DNA from: Bacillota bacterium
GTDB taxonomy: Bacteria; Bacillota; Clostridia; Lachnospirales; Bianqueaceae
Assembly (NCBI GenBank): GCA_017442535.1
Contig: JAFRZL010000014.1
Location: 1 to 52,723, forward strand
DNA: 52,723 bases
Direction of reading: 5' to 3'
Shown: positions 32,503 through 40,859 of the stretch, piece by piece
How the letters are laid out: each line of letters opens with the position of its first letter
Numbering within the stretch: position 1 is the first letter of the stretch
Position numbers and translations under genes: made by a program
The notes under the pieces: generated by a model
Told to the model about the DNA's origin: nothing
What the model saw: the letters and a program-made list of their open reading frames with translations, nothing else
The model's database searches: none

Positions 32503-33377
32503 AATGTCCTCTTGTTTTTGCGGATAGCAGCAAGCCTGTCCATATCTCCATAGCGGATCTCATAATCCAGTGCTTCGATGATTTTATTCTTCCTCTTCAG
32601 GAAATCCGGGCCGGACAGATGGATGCCTGATGTATGGTGGGTATTGAAATAACAGTCGCAGGTCAGGTGCTCCACGAACACCTTCAGCTCGATCAGCATT
32701 TCCTTTTCCGTGAGAGGAGTGAATTCGCCGCGCTCAGCTTCCTCCAACAGCGGTGTGCCCGGGAAGAGTGTGAGGCCACCTGTACCGACAAGCATGGGCT
32801 TGCACCGGCTGAAAATCTCTGCAGAGTGAATGGCGTGATCCATGCTGTGTTCTTTACCGGCTACTCCATTGAGGAAACACAGCCAGAAGTCGATTCCTGA
32901 CTCCGTCAGCTTTCCGCACTGCTCGATGATATCTGACGCACTGCAGTTCTTGTTGACACGCTCCAGCGTCCAGTCGTCACCGCTTTCCGAGCCCAGCGAG
33001 ATCTCACGAAGTCCCAGATCCTTTAAGGCCTTCAGCTGTTCAACCGTTTTGTTCCGGATATCCGTCACTCGGGTACATGCATAGATGTACTCCATTTTCG
33101 GCAAATACTTATTGATCATCTCAAGGATCGGCGCCAGTTTGTCATAGGTCATGCAAAGAGGATTCGCCGAGAGAAGCTGGATGGTCTTTGCATCCGGAAC
33201 AATCTCTGCAAGCTCTTTCAGATCTTCCTCGATCCATTCTATCGGCTGCAGTTTGAACGGTACGTCCTTATACATCGTGCAGAACTTGCAGCTATTGTGG
33301 GTACAACCCTGGGTAATCTGCAAGAGAGGGAATGTGGGCCAGTAAGGATTGCGATAGACCGTATCTGTAAAATGCAT
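32499..33377 (-). CDS. Radical SAM protein with CX4CX2C cluster motif
   Basis: A 292-residue radical SAM enzyme. The cluster motif is GCTHNSCKFC: C25, C30 and C33, that is CX4CX2C and not the usual CX3CX2C; this spacing occurs in some known radical SAM groups. The SAM-binding region (LGSESGDDWTL) and downstream barrel are intact. Substrate unknown. AAAGGAG precedes the ATG. It is part of nitroreductase - 43-aa ORF - radical SAM - DUF3795. Confidence 0.88.
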   Translation of the reverse strand: MHFTDTVYRNPYWPTFPLLQITQGCTHNSCKFCTMYKDVPFKLQPIEWIEEDLKELAEIVPDAKTIQLLSANPLCMTYDKLAPILEMINKYLPKMEYIYACTRVTDIRNKTVEQLKALKDLGLREISLGSESGDDWTLERVNKNCSASDIIEQCGKLTESGIDFWLCFLNGVAGKEHSMDHAIHSAEIFSRCKPMLVGTGGLTLFPGTPLLEEAERGEFTPLTEKEMLIELKVFVEHLTCDCYFNTHHTSGIHLSGPDFLKRKNKIIEALDYEIRYGDMDRLAAIRKNKRTL

Positions 33378-33390
33378 GATGATTTCTCCT

Positions 33391-33522
33391 TTACCATGGT
33401 TTTCTGTGCATCTTCACACCAAGCGCAAAGACCTTTTTCCGTTCCTCAGGAAATACCTTGTCAAAATATTCTTTCTTGGCATCAGGATTGAACAATGTCC
33501 GGTTGGCAGCAATTGCATTCAT
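33391..33522 (-). CDS. 43-residue small ORF between nitroreductase and radical SAM genes
   Basis: Starts MNAIAANRTLFNPDAKKEYF and ends KMHRKPW. AGAGGTG lies 8 nt before the ATG. It sits 14 nt after the nitroreductase stop and 13 nt before the radical SAM start, as expected for an operon member. The strongly basic C-terminal half is plausible as a small protein. Family unknown. Confidence 0.55.
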   Translation of the reverse strand: MNAIAANRTLFNPDAKKEYFDKVFPEERKKVFALGVKMHRKPW

Positions 33523-33536
33523 ACACTGATCACCTC

Positions 33537-34061
33537 TTACAGATCAAATACAAAATCTTCGATAGGCTTTCTTTTGAAATGCCAACTATTGGCTTTTGCC
33601 CGGTCATTTGGATAGCCAAGCCCCAGCATCATCACAGGAACCATATGAACAGGCAGGCCGAAGGTGTCCACAACAGTCTTTGAATCAAAACCTCTGATCC
33701 AGATGGTATGAACACCGAGTTCCTCCGCTTCATACATCATGGTTGTTGCCGCAATAGAAGCGTCCTGCTCGCCGGAATTGTAATTCCTATAATATCGGTC
33801 GCCGGGGTTTGTCCAGACCTCTCTCATGTCGTAGCATACAAGGATCATGAGGGGCACGTTATAGTGGAAGCGAGTGACGTTCTTCAGCTTTTTCAGCCCC
33901 TCCTCGCTGCGAATCAGATAAAACTTCTGTGGCTGATAATTGCATGCAGTGGGGACGATGCGTCCCGCTTCCAGAATCCTGTCCAGCTTTTCCTGCTCTA
34001 TTGGCCGGCTGTCGAAGAAACGCTCCGAGTATCTGTTTTTTGCAAGTTCCAGAAAATCCAT
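33537..34061 (-). CDS. Nitroreductase family protein
   Basis: A 174-residue FMN-dependent nitroreductase. The N-terminal RYSERFFDSRPI carries the FMN phosphate-binding Arg residues; GLGYPNDRAKANSWHFKRKP is the conserved C-terminal segment. Length is typical of the short subgroup. AAAGGAG precedes the ATG. It is divergent from a TetR-family regulator that likely controls it. Confidence 0.9.
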   Translation of the reverse strand: MDFLELAKNRYSERFFDSRPIEQEKLDRILEAGRIVPTACNYQPQKFYLIRSEEGLKKLKNVTRFHYNVPLMILVCYDMREVWTNPGDRYYRNYNSGEQDASIAATTMMYEAEELGVHTIWIRGFDSKTVVDTFGLPVHMVPVMMLGLGYPNDRAKANSWHFKRKPIEDFVFDL

Positions 34062-34092
34062 GCTGTTTGACTCCTTTCGTGGTTGGTTTACG

Positions 34093-34143
34093 ATAATTAT
34101 ACGCAGATCACTTGCATTTTTACAGATACAGAAGTATAATTAT
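34093..34143. promoter_or_regulatory. Divergent promoters with a perfect 10-bp inverted repeat
   Basis: Plus strand TTGCAT (34112-34117) and TATAAT (34135-34140), 17-bp spacer, drives tetR. The minus-strand -10 TATAAT is at 34096-34101. ATAATTATAC (34093-34102) and GTATAATTAT (34134-34143) are exact inverted copies, 31 bp apart, that cover both -10 boxes. Confidence 0.75.
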
Positions 34144-34193
34144 GAATGATTTTCATACATAAAATACTTTTTGTATCATCAGGAGGTTATGAT

Positions 34194-34718
34194 ATGGCGG
34201 AACGGACAAAGATATGGATCGCGGAGTCCATGAAAAGACTGATGTCCCGGAAAACGCTTGATCAAATCCGAGTAACGGAGATCTGTCAGGAAGCGGAAAT
34301 CGGACGTCCGGCCTTTTATTATCATTTTAAGGATAAGTATGATCTTGTAGCCTGGGTGTTTTATCACAACGCTTATAAAACCAACGTCATCTCCGTTGAT
34401 TCGGCAGCCAAGGCAATGAGCCAGATGAAAAACGATATGGTTTTTTATAAGCGGGCCTATGAAGATTCCTCACAAAATGCGCTGTGGAAATACATGGTGG
34501 ACTATTTTGTAAAGCGGTACACCGAACTAGCAAAAGAAAAACTGGGCATCGACACCCTCGATACGCAGCTTTCCTATAGTATTCGATTCTACTGCATGGG
34601 GGCGGTAGGTATGACGCGGGAGTGGGTGATGAACGACAACATTACTTCAGCGCAAACAGTCGTTACCATGATGTTCAATTCCATGCCGGAGCCGCTTCGG
34701 AAAATCTTCTTCTCGTAA
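34194..34718 (+). CDS. TetR/AcrR family transcriptional regulator
   Basis: A 174-residue regulator. Helix-turn-helix at ~18-50 (LDQIRVTEICQEAEIGRPAFYYHFKDKYDL), including the classic FYYHFKDK, then a helical ligand-binding domain. Start at 34194 with AGGAGG 7 nt upstream. It is divergent from the nitroreductase operon with overlapping promoters, so it probably represses both itself and that operon. Confidence 0.92.
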   Translation: MAERTKIWIAESMKRLMSRKTLDQIRVTEICQEAEIGRPAFYYHFKDKYDLVAWVFYHNAYKTNVISVDSAAKAMSQMKNDMVFYKRAYEDSSQNALWKYMVDYFVKRYTELAKEKLGIDTLDTQLSYSIRFYCMGAVGMTREWVMNDNITSAQTVVTMMFNSMPEPLRKIFFS

Positions 34719-34755
34719 AAAACACCCGATCATCCTCTTTATCCTGATGATCGGG
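34717..34755 (-). terminator. Hairpin terminator on the minus strand
   Basis: CCCGATCATC/GATGATCGGG (34725-34734, 34746-34755), 11-nt loop, with a U-run only in the minus direction. It would end transcripts coming from the surface-protein gene. No clear terminator for tetR. Confidence 0.7.
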
Positions 34756-34951
34756 CGCTATTCTCATTACACGATTTCTTATTTCCGGAGCCTGACCTGC
34801 AATACGTGGATGCTGATCTTTTCAGTATCATTATCGAGCCCTCCTCAGATGACACGAAGGCTGTCAGACGTGAGGATCCTGTCATGCAGTTTGTCGGTCT
34901 GGTACTGCAGGTACTTTTCATATTCCTAATTGGATATCTGCTTTGTTATGT
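34756..34951 (-). pseudogene. Possible gene remnant, unrecognised
   Basis: One minus-strand frame reads EYEKYLQYQTDKLHDRILTS..., then one in-frame TGA, then DNDTEKISIHVLQVRLRK and a stop. It looks protein-like but has no start codon and an internal stop. It may be the decayed end of a gene. Weak evidence. Confidence 0.25.
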
Positions 34952-36661
34952 CTATTTCCAATGTGCGGTCAGATGTACGGGCTTGGCCGTGCCCCAATCA
35001 TATCCGATGAAATGGCCATCTTCATCATACATCATGGGGGTAAATGAGAAATAACACATCAGCAATTCCACCTTATTCCCGTCGTCATCATACCACCCGT
35101 CAAAGGTCATGTCTTCACGTTCCGGAACAGGATAATTGCAAAGATAGAGGTATCCTTCAGATGCAATAGGCGAATCCATTCCATAGATAGTAACATTCCC
35201 CTGCCCGTCATCCAGAAGCAACAATTCGTTGTCTGGCTCCTGTTTGATCCATGTCGCGTGAACATTGACAAAGCGGGTTCCGTCCTCGGTGGGAGGAATA
35301 CGCTCAATATCTTCCGGTGTCAGTGTTTCATAAACCTTAAAAGCAAAAGTATTATCGTTAATAAGCACATCCACAGGAGGATCTCCGTTATACTCGTAGA
35401 ACACATCTGACTCTGAACTGAAATCCAGAGGATTATTCACATGGATCACCCAGCCGGTAAACTCGTAACCGTCAGGTGTCCGTGCGGCCGGCAGCCCGTA
35501 TTGCGTAAACTCCGCCTCAGGAATGACATCGACTGCCAGAATTGTCCGGTAATCCTCTACCTCCACCTGGCTAGGAATGTCAAATGTTAATGTATCATTG
35601 TAAACGGTAATGACAAGCATTCCGTCTCCCAGCGGGTATGTCGGATATTCTTCTGTCTCAGCGGGCGGGACGCCTTTCACACGATTAGTCTCGATTACGT
35701 ACTTGCGGCCCGTCGTTTTGTCGGTCAGGATGACATAAATGCTTAATTCAGCACCTTCCGGAATCGAGGCGGCGGCAGAACCTCCGGTGTAATGGACTGT
35801 ATATCCGATAATAGTATCACCGGTGACAGGAATGGAGCCGGGATCATCTCCCAGCGACAAACCCGTGGTAGTATCCTCCCAGTAAATGGTCTGGCCCATG
35901 CCTGTTACCTCCAGGTCATAGTCATGACTATCCCCTATCTGAGGAGTCAGCGTCGCGACAACATCCACTTCGCCTCCCGGAAAAGCCTCCAGTACCGCAG
36001 ACGTAACCGGCTTCGGTGCAAACTCAGGAAGTGTCCCTGACCAAACGGTCTGACGTTCTTCTCCTTCTTCCATATATCGGGCAACCAGTCTTAACGTCAA
36101 TTCTCCGCTCAGGTTTTCGGCATCGATCGAATATTCCCGCAAGGATCTGAAATCATCCCAGATGTCAGGGTCATCCGCCGGCTTAACCGCTTTTCCGTTC
36201 TGATCGGAAACCTCCGCATAGACTGAAACAGGCCATGGCGTATCGTCATAAGAAACATAGGTATTTCCGAACGCATCCGTCGCAGGAGAAGGCTTATAGA
36301 CATTATAACTATAGATAACAGTGCCGGATTCATTGCCGCAATAATCCATGTCGATGACGACGCTGCCCTCCGGCAGCTCCGGTATTTCTGTCGCAGATTC
36401 AACCGGAAGCTGTTCGGGGACGGATTCTTCCGGACCCGGTGTCGGTGAAGTTTTTGCTCCCTGCACAAAGAGAATAATCACCAAAAAGACAGCCGGAATC
36501 GACAAAAGCTGCCTTAGACGGCTTTTCTTCGGAGCGGGCTCCTCCGGAAAACCGCTTCCTTGCCCAAACTCCGGCGGAAGCGCAGTGATTTCCTGTTCTT
36601 TGCGCATTTCCTGCTCAGGAGGCGGCATCGTGATCTCCGTAGGATGGTCATAATATTCCAT
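34952..36661 (-). CDS. Membrane-anchored surface protein with InlB-type repeat
   Basis: A 569-residue protein: a short Pro/Glu-rich cytoplasmic N-terminus, one membrane helix (~52-67), a Pro/Thr/Glu linker, then a long acidic extracytoplasmic part. YEFTGWVIHV (~415) and the C-terminal FDGWYDDDGNKV...LTAHW match Listeria-Bacteroides (InlB B) repeats, which are adhesive beta-grasp-like modules. GGGAGG precedes the ATG. It lies 24 nt after mscS, so they may be co-transcribed. Confidence 0.8.
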   Translation of the reverse strand: MEYYDHPTEITMPPPEQEMRKEQEITALPPEFGQGSGFPEEPAPKKSRLRQLLSIPAVFLVIILFVQGAKTSPTPGPEESVPEQLPVESATEIPELPEGSVVIDMDYCGNESGTVIYSYNVYKPSPATDAFGNTYVSYDDTPWPVSVYAEVSDQNGKAVKPADDPDIWDDFRSLREYSIDAENLSGELTLRLVARYMEEGEERQTVWSGTLPEFAPKPVTSAVLEAFPGGEVDVVATLTPQIGDSHDYDLEVTGMGQTIYWEDTTTGLSLGDDPGSIPVTGDTIIGYTVHYTGGSAAASIPEGAELSIYVILTDKTTGRKYVIETNRVKGVPPAETEEYPTYPLGDGMLVITVYNDTLTFDIPSQVEVEDYRTILAVDVIPEAEFTQYGLPAARTPDGYEFTGWVIHVNNPLDFSSESDVFYEYNGDPPVDVLINDNTFAFKVYETLTPEDIERIPPTEDGTRFVNVHATWIKQEPDNELLLLDDGQGNVTIYGMDSPIASEGYLYLCNYPVPEREDMTFDGWYDDDGNKVELLMCYFSFTPMMYDEDGHFIGYDWGTAKPVHLTAHWK

Positions 36662-36685
36662 GATAAAACCTCCCGAAAACGAGGC

Positions 36686-37558
36686 TTATTTGTTGTGGAC
36701 ATCCACCTGCGGGAAGGGGCACTCCACTCCCAGCTTGCGGAAGCCTACGAAAAGGTCGTGATTCAGGATGCGCGCTCCGGAATATATGTCAGCCTCGCCA
36801 ACTTCAGCAACAAAACGCAGATCTACGGAGCTGCTGCTGAGAGCCTGAACTCCCAGATAACGGGGCACCGACTTAAAGACATCGGTATGACGATTGTAAA
36901 TGTCCTCCAGCATGGCCGGAATCTTTTCTTCCAGAGGAACAATGTCCGTTTCATAGGGGATGGAAAAATCGGCCACTGCTTTGGAACTGTTGTCGGAGCG
37001 GTTAAGAATGTTCTTCATGTCCGAATTATTGATGATTTTAACATTGCCGCCGGTATCGGTCAGACTGGTAGTACGGATTCCGATCTCGGATACAGTCCCG
37101 CGAAAGCCTCCGACTTCGATAATGTCGCCCACATTATACTGGTTATCCATCAGAATGAAAAAGCCGGTCACGACGTCGGTAATCAGACTCTCCGCACCAA
37201 AGCCGATAATCAGAGCAATAACCCCGATTCCGGCAAGAATGGTGGGCATGTCCACGCTCAGTAGTGACAGAATCGCGATGATAATGCCTATGACAGCAAT
37301 ATAACGCACAATACTCGATGCCAGTGTCAAAATCGTACGTGCACGGTGGTTCTCTGTCTTAAAGAAGCTGAGAAGTAACAAAACCAGTGCTTCTGCCGCC
37401 AAAACAGCAAAGACCACAAGGAAAATCTGTCCCACACTCTTCCAGGTCAATGTCAGCCCCTTTCCGAATGTGAGATCCTTCCCCAATCCGAAAACGAGCA
37501 GCAGCCCGACAACCGCTGCAAAAATCAGCAGTTTTACGATATGCTTGGTACGGTTCAT
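36686..37558 (-). CDS. mscS: MscS-type mechanosensitive channel
   Basis: A 290-residue small-conductance channel: three membrane helices (~8-27, ~43-65, ~80-110), a pore-lining TM3 (LAGIGVIALIIGFGAESLITDVVTG), a beta-domain (YNVGDIIEVGGFRGTVSEIGIRTT) and a C-terminal alpha/beta domain. It opens under osmotic downshock. AAAGGA precedes the ATG. Confidence 0.92.
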   Translation of the reverse strand: MNRTKHIVKLLIFAAVVGLLLVFGLGKDLTFGKGLTLTWKSVGQIFLVVFAVLAAEALVLLLLSFFKTENHRARTILTLASSIVRYIAVIGIIIAILSLLSVDMPTILAGIGVIALIIGFGAESLITDVVTGFFILMDNQYNVGDIIEVGGFRGTVSEIGIRTTSLTDTGGNVKIINNSDMKNILNRSDNSSKAVADFSIPYETDIVPLEEKIPAMLEDIYNRHTDVFKSVPRYLGVQALSSSSVDLRFVAEVGEADIYSGARILNHDLFVGFRKLGVECPFPQVDVHNK

Positions 37559-37589
37559 ATTATTGCTTCCTTTCGTTGAATTATGTCTC

Positions 37590-37644
37590 CACTATAAACG
37601 AAAAACGCTGAAAATGCAAGTATTATGTCTGAAAAGTAGACATA
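37590..37644 (-). promoter_or_regulatory. mscS promoter with upstream palindrome
   Basis: Minus strand TTGCAT (37613-37618) and TATAGT (37590-37595), 17-bp spacer. Six bp upstream of the -35 is TATGTCT-N7-AGACATA (37624-37644). A second inverted repeat GCGCTTT-N6-AAAGCGC lies at 37651-37670, between the SNF2 stop and this site. Confidence 0.65.
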
Positions 37645-37685
37645 TATTTGCGCTTTTGCATGAAAGCGCTTTAATGTAAGCTGTT

Positions 37686-39845
37686 CTACAGCGGTATTAT
37701 TTCATATCCGCCATGCTTCGCATTGATACGGTCGATCTCCTCCTTAATGATATTGCCAAAGGTTTGATCGTCGATCTCCCTGCTTTTCAGGGCAGCTGCG
37801 GACTCGTCTGCAAAAGCATCGAAGATGGCCTGCTTCTCTTCCAGAATCGATGTCATTTTTTCATCGACCGTGTTTACGCAGAGCAATTTGTAAACCAGCA
37901 CATTACGTGTCTGCCCCATTCGGTAAGCGCGGGAAATCGCCTGATTTTCGGTAGAAGGTTTGAATTGCGGCTCGCAGATGATGACCACACTCGCGGACTG
38001 GATATTCAATCCGGTCCCTCCGGACTGAATCTGGGCGATAAGTACTGTTCCGGGCGGCGCCTGTTCAAACTCATCGATTATTTCCTGCCTGCGGCCGGGA
38101 GGGACGGAGCCGTTAATGGGCGGCATACACCTGCTGCCCAGATATGACCGGATCCTGCGTATTGTATCCAGGAAAAAAGAATAAACAATCACCTTACGTC
38201 CGTCGGACTCCGCTTCTTCGATCAGTTCCAGCATCCGGGTCGCTTTGGATGAGAGCCTCAGATCCACATTCCAGGAGACACGTCTCGCTGAGACATAATC
38301 CCTGGTAAGAATAGCCTGTTCATATGCTTCTTCTTCACAATGGCTCAGAATACACCATTCTCTGCTCTCGATCAGTTCCGGCAGCTCTGTCAGCACATCT
38401 TCTCGCTTTCTCCGATAATAAACCGGTGCAACTGCGTCTCTGAACTGCGGAGCAAAAGACATAAAAGCCATCTGCTGTACTTTGGACGCAAGTTCCGGCC
38501 GCAGAATACGAATCAGCTCAATCATTTCGTCGACCCGGTTTTCCAGGGCGGTACCCGTCATAAACAGAAGCCGCTCCGCATGTTCTCCCAAGTTCCGGAC
38601 ATTTGCACTCCGATGTGTTTCAGGATTCTTGATATAATGCGCCTCATCCACGACCAGCATGGAAAAACGAAAATCCTCCGGCAGGCGAACAAAAGCAGTC
38701 GTTTCATAAGTTGTAACCGCAACGCCACCCTTCTCGATCCATGCCTGAAGTGCCGTCGCCCTGTCCGCTCCGTGGATCTTTATCACGCTGAGAGTACTTT
38801 TACTCTGAATTTCCCTGCACCAGTTGGTAATAACACTTGCGGGACAGACGACAAAGAAATGTGTGGCCCCTGTATTTCGCAGCGAGACCATGGCCGCGAT
38901 CGCCTGGATAGTCTTGCCAAGGCCCATCTCATCGCCAAGCAGTACCCTTTCCTGATGCAGAATGTACTTTACGCCCCATTCCTGATAACGGCGCAGTTCA
39001 CAGAGCAGTCCATCCTGTGAAAGAACTTGCTCCTGCACCTCGAGTGCCAGATCTTCAGGCAACCCGTAAACGGAATCATCATTTCCCAGAACGCCGGGGT
39101 TAATGTCTTCAAGCGTATTGAAAAACAGAACCGGATTCGTGGAGAAATCCCGCCATGCCTGCTCCCCGGAGCTTCTGGCAATGAATTGAAACTCCGAGAT
39201 ATAACCTTTGGCTTCTTTTCCGTACTCTCCGTCCCTCTGAAGGGCAAGGAACCGATAGGCTTTTGCCGCCTGTTCTTTCTTGGAGCCCGAGGCAAAAAAC
39301 CACTTCAACCCGCTCGCAGCCGCCTGCAGATCATTGATTGCCTGTTCAATGACAAGACTGTTTTCCGTCAAAAGCTTATGGCAATTCTTTTCCAGGGGAC
39401 AGCTATGTCTATATTGGGAAATAGCCCTTACCAGCTTTGTCGCCTCTTCTGTCTGATTGTCGGTACTGAGACGAATCTTGACACCTTTGCGCACTTTGGA
39501 AGTAATATCGCTCACTGTTTTCTTTATCGAAACAGCCGCATCCTTACTGATTCCGTAAATGGACGTAATCGAATCGACTGTCTCGTGAACTATGTCCGCG
39601 ACAGTATTATATCCATATTCTTTTAACGTTTTAATACGAAAACCCTGTTTCCCACGATTGATCTCATCAATCGGGATCTCACTCAGAATCCGCATGACCT
39701 GTTGGGAAACCATGGCTTCCGAAGCATTGGTCACCCTGTTCCGATATCGCTGGACAGCATTGGGGGCGTCATTTAAATTATCAAGAGTTTCGCGATGATA
39801 AGCGATCAGCTGCTTTGCTTGCGCGGCACTGAACGGCTTCGCCAT
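37686..39845 (-). CDS. SNF2-family ATPase with HhH-like N-terminal region
   Basis: A 719-residue DNA-translocating ATPase. Walker A GDEMGLGKT (304-312), DEAH (400-403), motif III TGTALENR (~430) and motif VI QAISRAYRMGQ are present. Residues ~68-112 (LKEYGYNTVADIVHETVDSITSIYGISKDAAVSI) resemble a helix-hairpin-helix DNA-binding region. C148/C155 and a Lys/Arg-rich patch lie in the middle part. GGAGG precedes the ATG by 8 nt. It has its own TTGACA promoter. No methylase or restriction partner is adjacent, so a solitary chromatin-like or defence role is open. Confidence 0.85.
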   Translation of the reverse strand: MAKPFSAAQAKQLIAYHRETLDNLNDAPNAVQRYRNRVTNASEAMVSQQVMRILSEIPIDEINRGKQGFRIKTLKEYGYNTVADIVHETVDSITSIYGISKDAAVSIKKTVSDITSKVRKGVKIRLSTDNQTEEATKLVRAISQYRHSCPLEKNCHKLLTENSLVIEQAINDLQAAASGLKWFFASGSKKEQAAKAYRFLALQRDGEYGKEAKGYISEFQFIARSSGEQAWRDFSTNPVLFFNTLEDINPGVLGNDDSVYGLPEDLALEVQEQVLSQDGLLCELRRYQEWGVKYILHQERVLLGDEMGLGKTIQAIAAMVSLRNTGATHFFVVCPASVITNWCREIQSKSTLSVIKIHGADRATALQAWIEKGGVAVTTYETTAFVRLPEDFRFSMLVVDEAHYIKNPETHRSANVRNLGEHAERLLFMTGTALENRVDEMIELIRILRPELASKVQQMAFMSFAPQFRDAVAPVYYRRKREDVLTELPELIESREWCILSHCEEEAYEQAILTRDYVSARRVSWNVDLRLSSKATRMLELIEEAESDGRKVIVYSFFLDTIRRIRSYLGSRCMPPINGSVPPGRRQEIIDEFEQAPPGTVLIAQIQSGGTGLNIQSASVVIICEPQFKPSTENQAISRAYRMGQTRNVLVYKLLCVNTVDEKMTSILEEKQAIFDAFADESAAALKSREIDDQTFGNIIKEEIDRINAKHGGYEIIPL

Positions 39846-39875
39846 ATGTCTAACCTCCGTATCAGAAAGTGCATA

Positions 39876-39904
39876 TAATTAAGCTATTATGTCCATTCTG
39901 TCAA
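39876..39904 (-). promoter_or_regulatory. Promoter of the SNF2 gene
   Basis: Minus strand TTGACA (39899-39904) and TAATTA (39876-39881), 17-bp spacer. The -35 overlaps the end of the 156-aa gene. Confidence 0.6.
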
Positions 39905-40371
39905 TTATTGCGGCATTTCCAGGCGAACAAACCTTCCGCCGCAGCGAGCTTTTGTAATTTATCCAGCAGAGGTTCTGCGTTGTAAATCGTGATCCACGTA
40001 TCCTGTGCGTCCAGATCAGCCATTGTTCCCGTACTGGGAAATAAAACTCTGTAGAAGCCAATTCCTGCAGGCGAATAGTTTTTAACAAATTCTTCCGGAT
40101 CCGGATTAAGCATCCAATGTTCGCCGGCATCATAAGAAACAGCCATATCATAATAAGCATTCAGCCGTAACAATATCTCGGCATATTTCCGGTGAAGCTT
40201 TTCAAGTCGTTCCGGCACCCGGTAATATTTTTCGACAGAAAAATACTGTCCCTTCGCATCCGGAGGCACTTGTTCAGGCATGATGTCCATGATCCAGCAG
40301 GGCTTCTCAAGCAAAGGCTCTATCATGTCTTCAAAAGACATAGTATTATCAGAAATGCGTCCCTCTTGCAT
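39901..40371 (-). CDS. Hypothetical protein
   Basis: A 156-residue soluble protein. CWIMDIMPEQVP (~25-36) and a Trp/Asp-rich C-terminal part are its only landmarks. GGAGGG lies 9 nt before the ATG, inside the lipoprotein gene; only 2 nt separate the stop and start, so translation is coupled. Third gene of M48 peptidase - lipoprotein - this gene. Confidence 0.65.
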   Translation of the reverse strand: MQEGRISDNTMSFEDMIEPLLEKPCWIMDIMPEQVPPDAKGQYFSVEKYYRVPERLEKLHRKYAEILLRLNAYYDMAVSYDAGEHWMLNPDPEEFVKNYSPAGIGFYRVLFPSTGTMADLDAQDTWITIYNAEPLLDKLQKLAAAEGLFAWKCRNN

Positions 40372-40373
40372 GA

Positions 40374-40859
40374 TTACTTACCCTCCGCCAGCCCGGAGCA
40401 GTACTCTTCAAAGACGGGCAGGTCTCCGGCCGAAGCAAAGGAAAACACCTGGTTTCTGGATTTATCATTGACCCAGTATAAATACAGCCAGGGGCCCCTT
40501 CCTCCGCTTTCAACGGATTCCTTTCTCGGAACAACTGTGCCGCCTTTGATATGATCGAAAAAGCGTTCCCATTCTTCGGATGACAATTCGATGGTTCCCT
40601 TCCGGGTCACGTCTTTTTCGGTCGCCGGGCCGTACTCTCCTTTTCTTTCACGTGTTTCGTATGAGAAGAACTGTTTTCCGTTTTCGACATAGAAACGGTA
40701 ACGCTGGTAAAAAGCGTTAAAGTTGATGTTTTCATATGTATAGTAAAAATCCGTTATGTCATACGACGAAATATCTATGCCTACTGTCCATTCGCTTTTA
40801 CAGCCGGAAAGCAAACAGAGCATCACGGTGCAAAGAATGATTGCTGCGGTTTTTTTCAT
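40374..40859 (-). CDS. Small lipoprotein
   Basis: A 161-residue protein with a type II signal peptide ending in the lipobox LLSGC (Cys20), so it is predicted to be lipid-anchored outside the cell. The mature part has many aromatic residues and no known domain. The start overlaps the M48 peptidase stop as ATGA; a functional link to that membrane protease is likely but unproven. Confidence 0.75.
   Translation of the reverse strand: MKKTAAIILCTVMLCLLSGCKSEWTVGIDISSYDITDFYYTYENINFNAFYQRYRFYVENGKQFFSYETRERKGEYGPATEKDVTRKGTIELSSEEWERFFDHIKGGTVVPRKESVESGGRGPWLYLYWVNDKSRNQVFSFASAGDLPVFEEYCSGLAEGK

Noticed and set aside
34739..34929. 60-aa open frames on both strands
   Set aside because: Poor codon pattern; the SD-preceded minus ATG gives an unlikely Ser/Arg-rich peptide. 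Only a weak remnant in another frame was kept.
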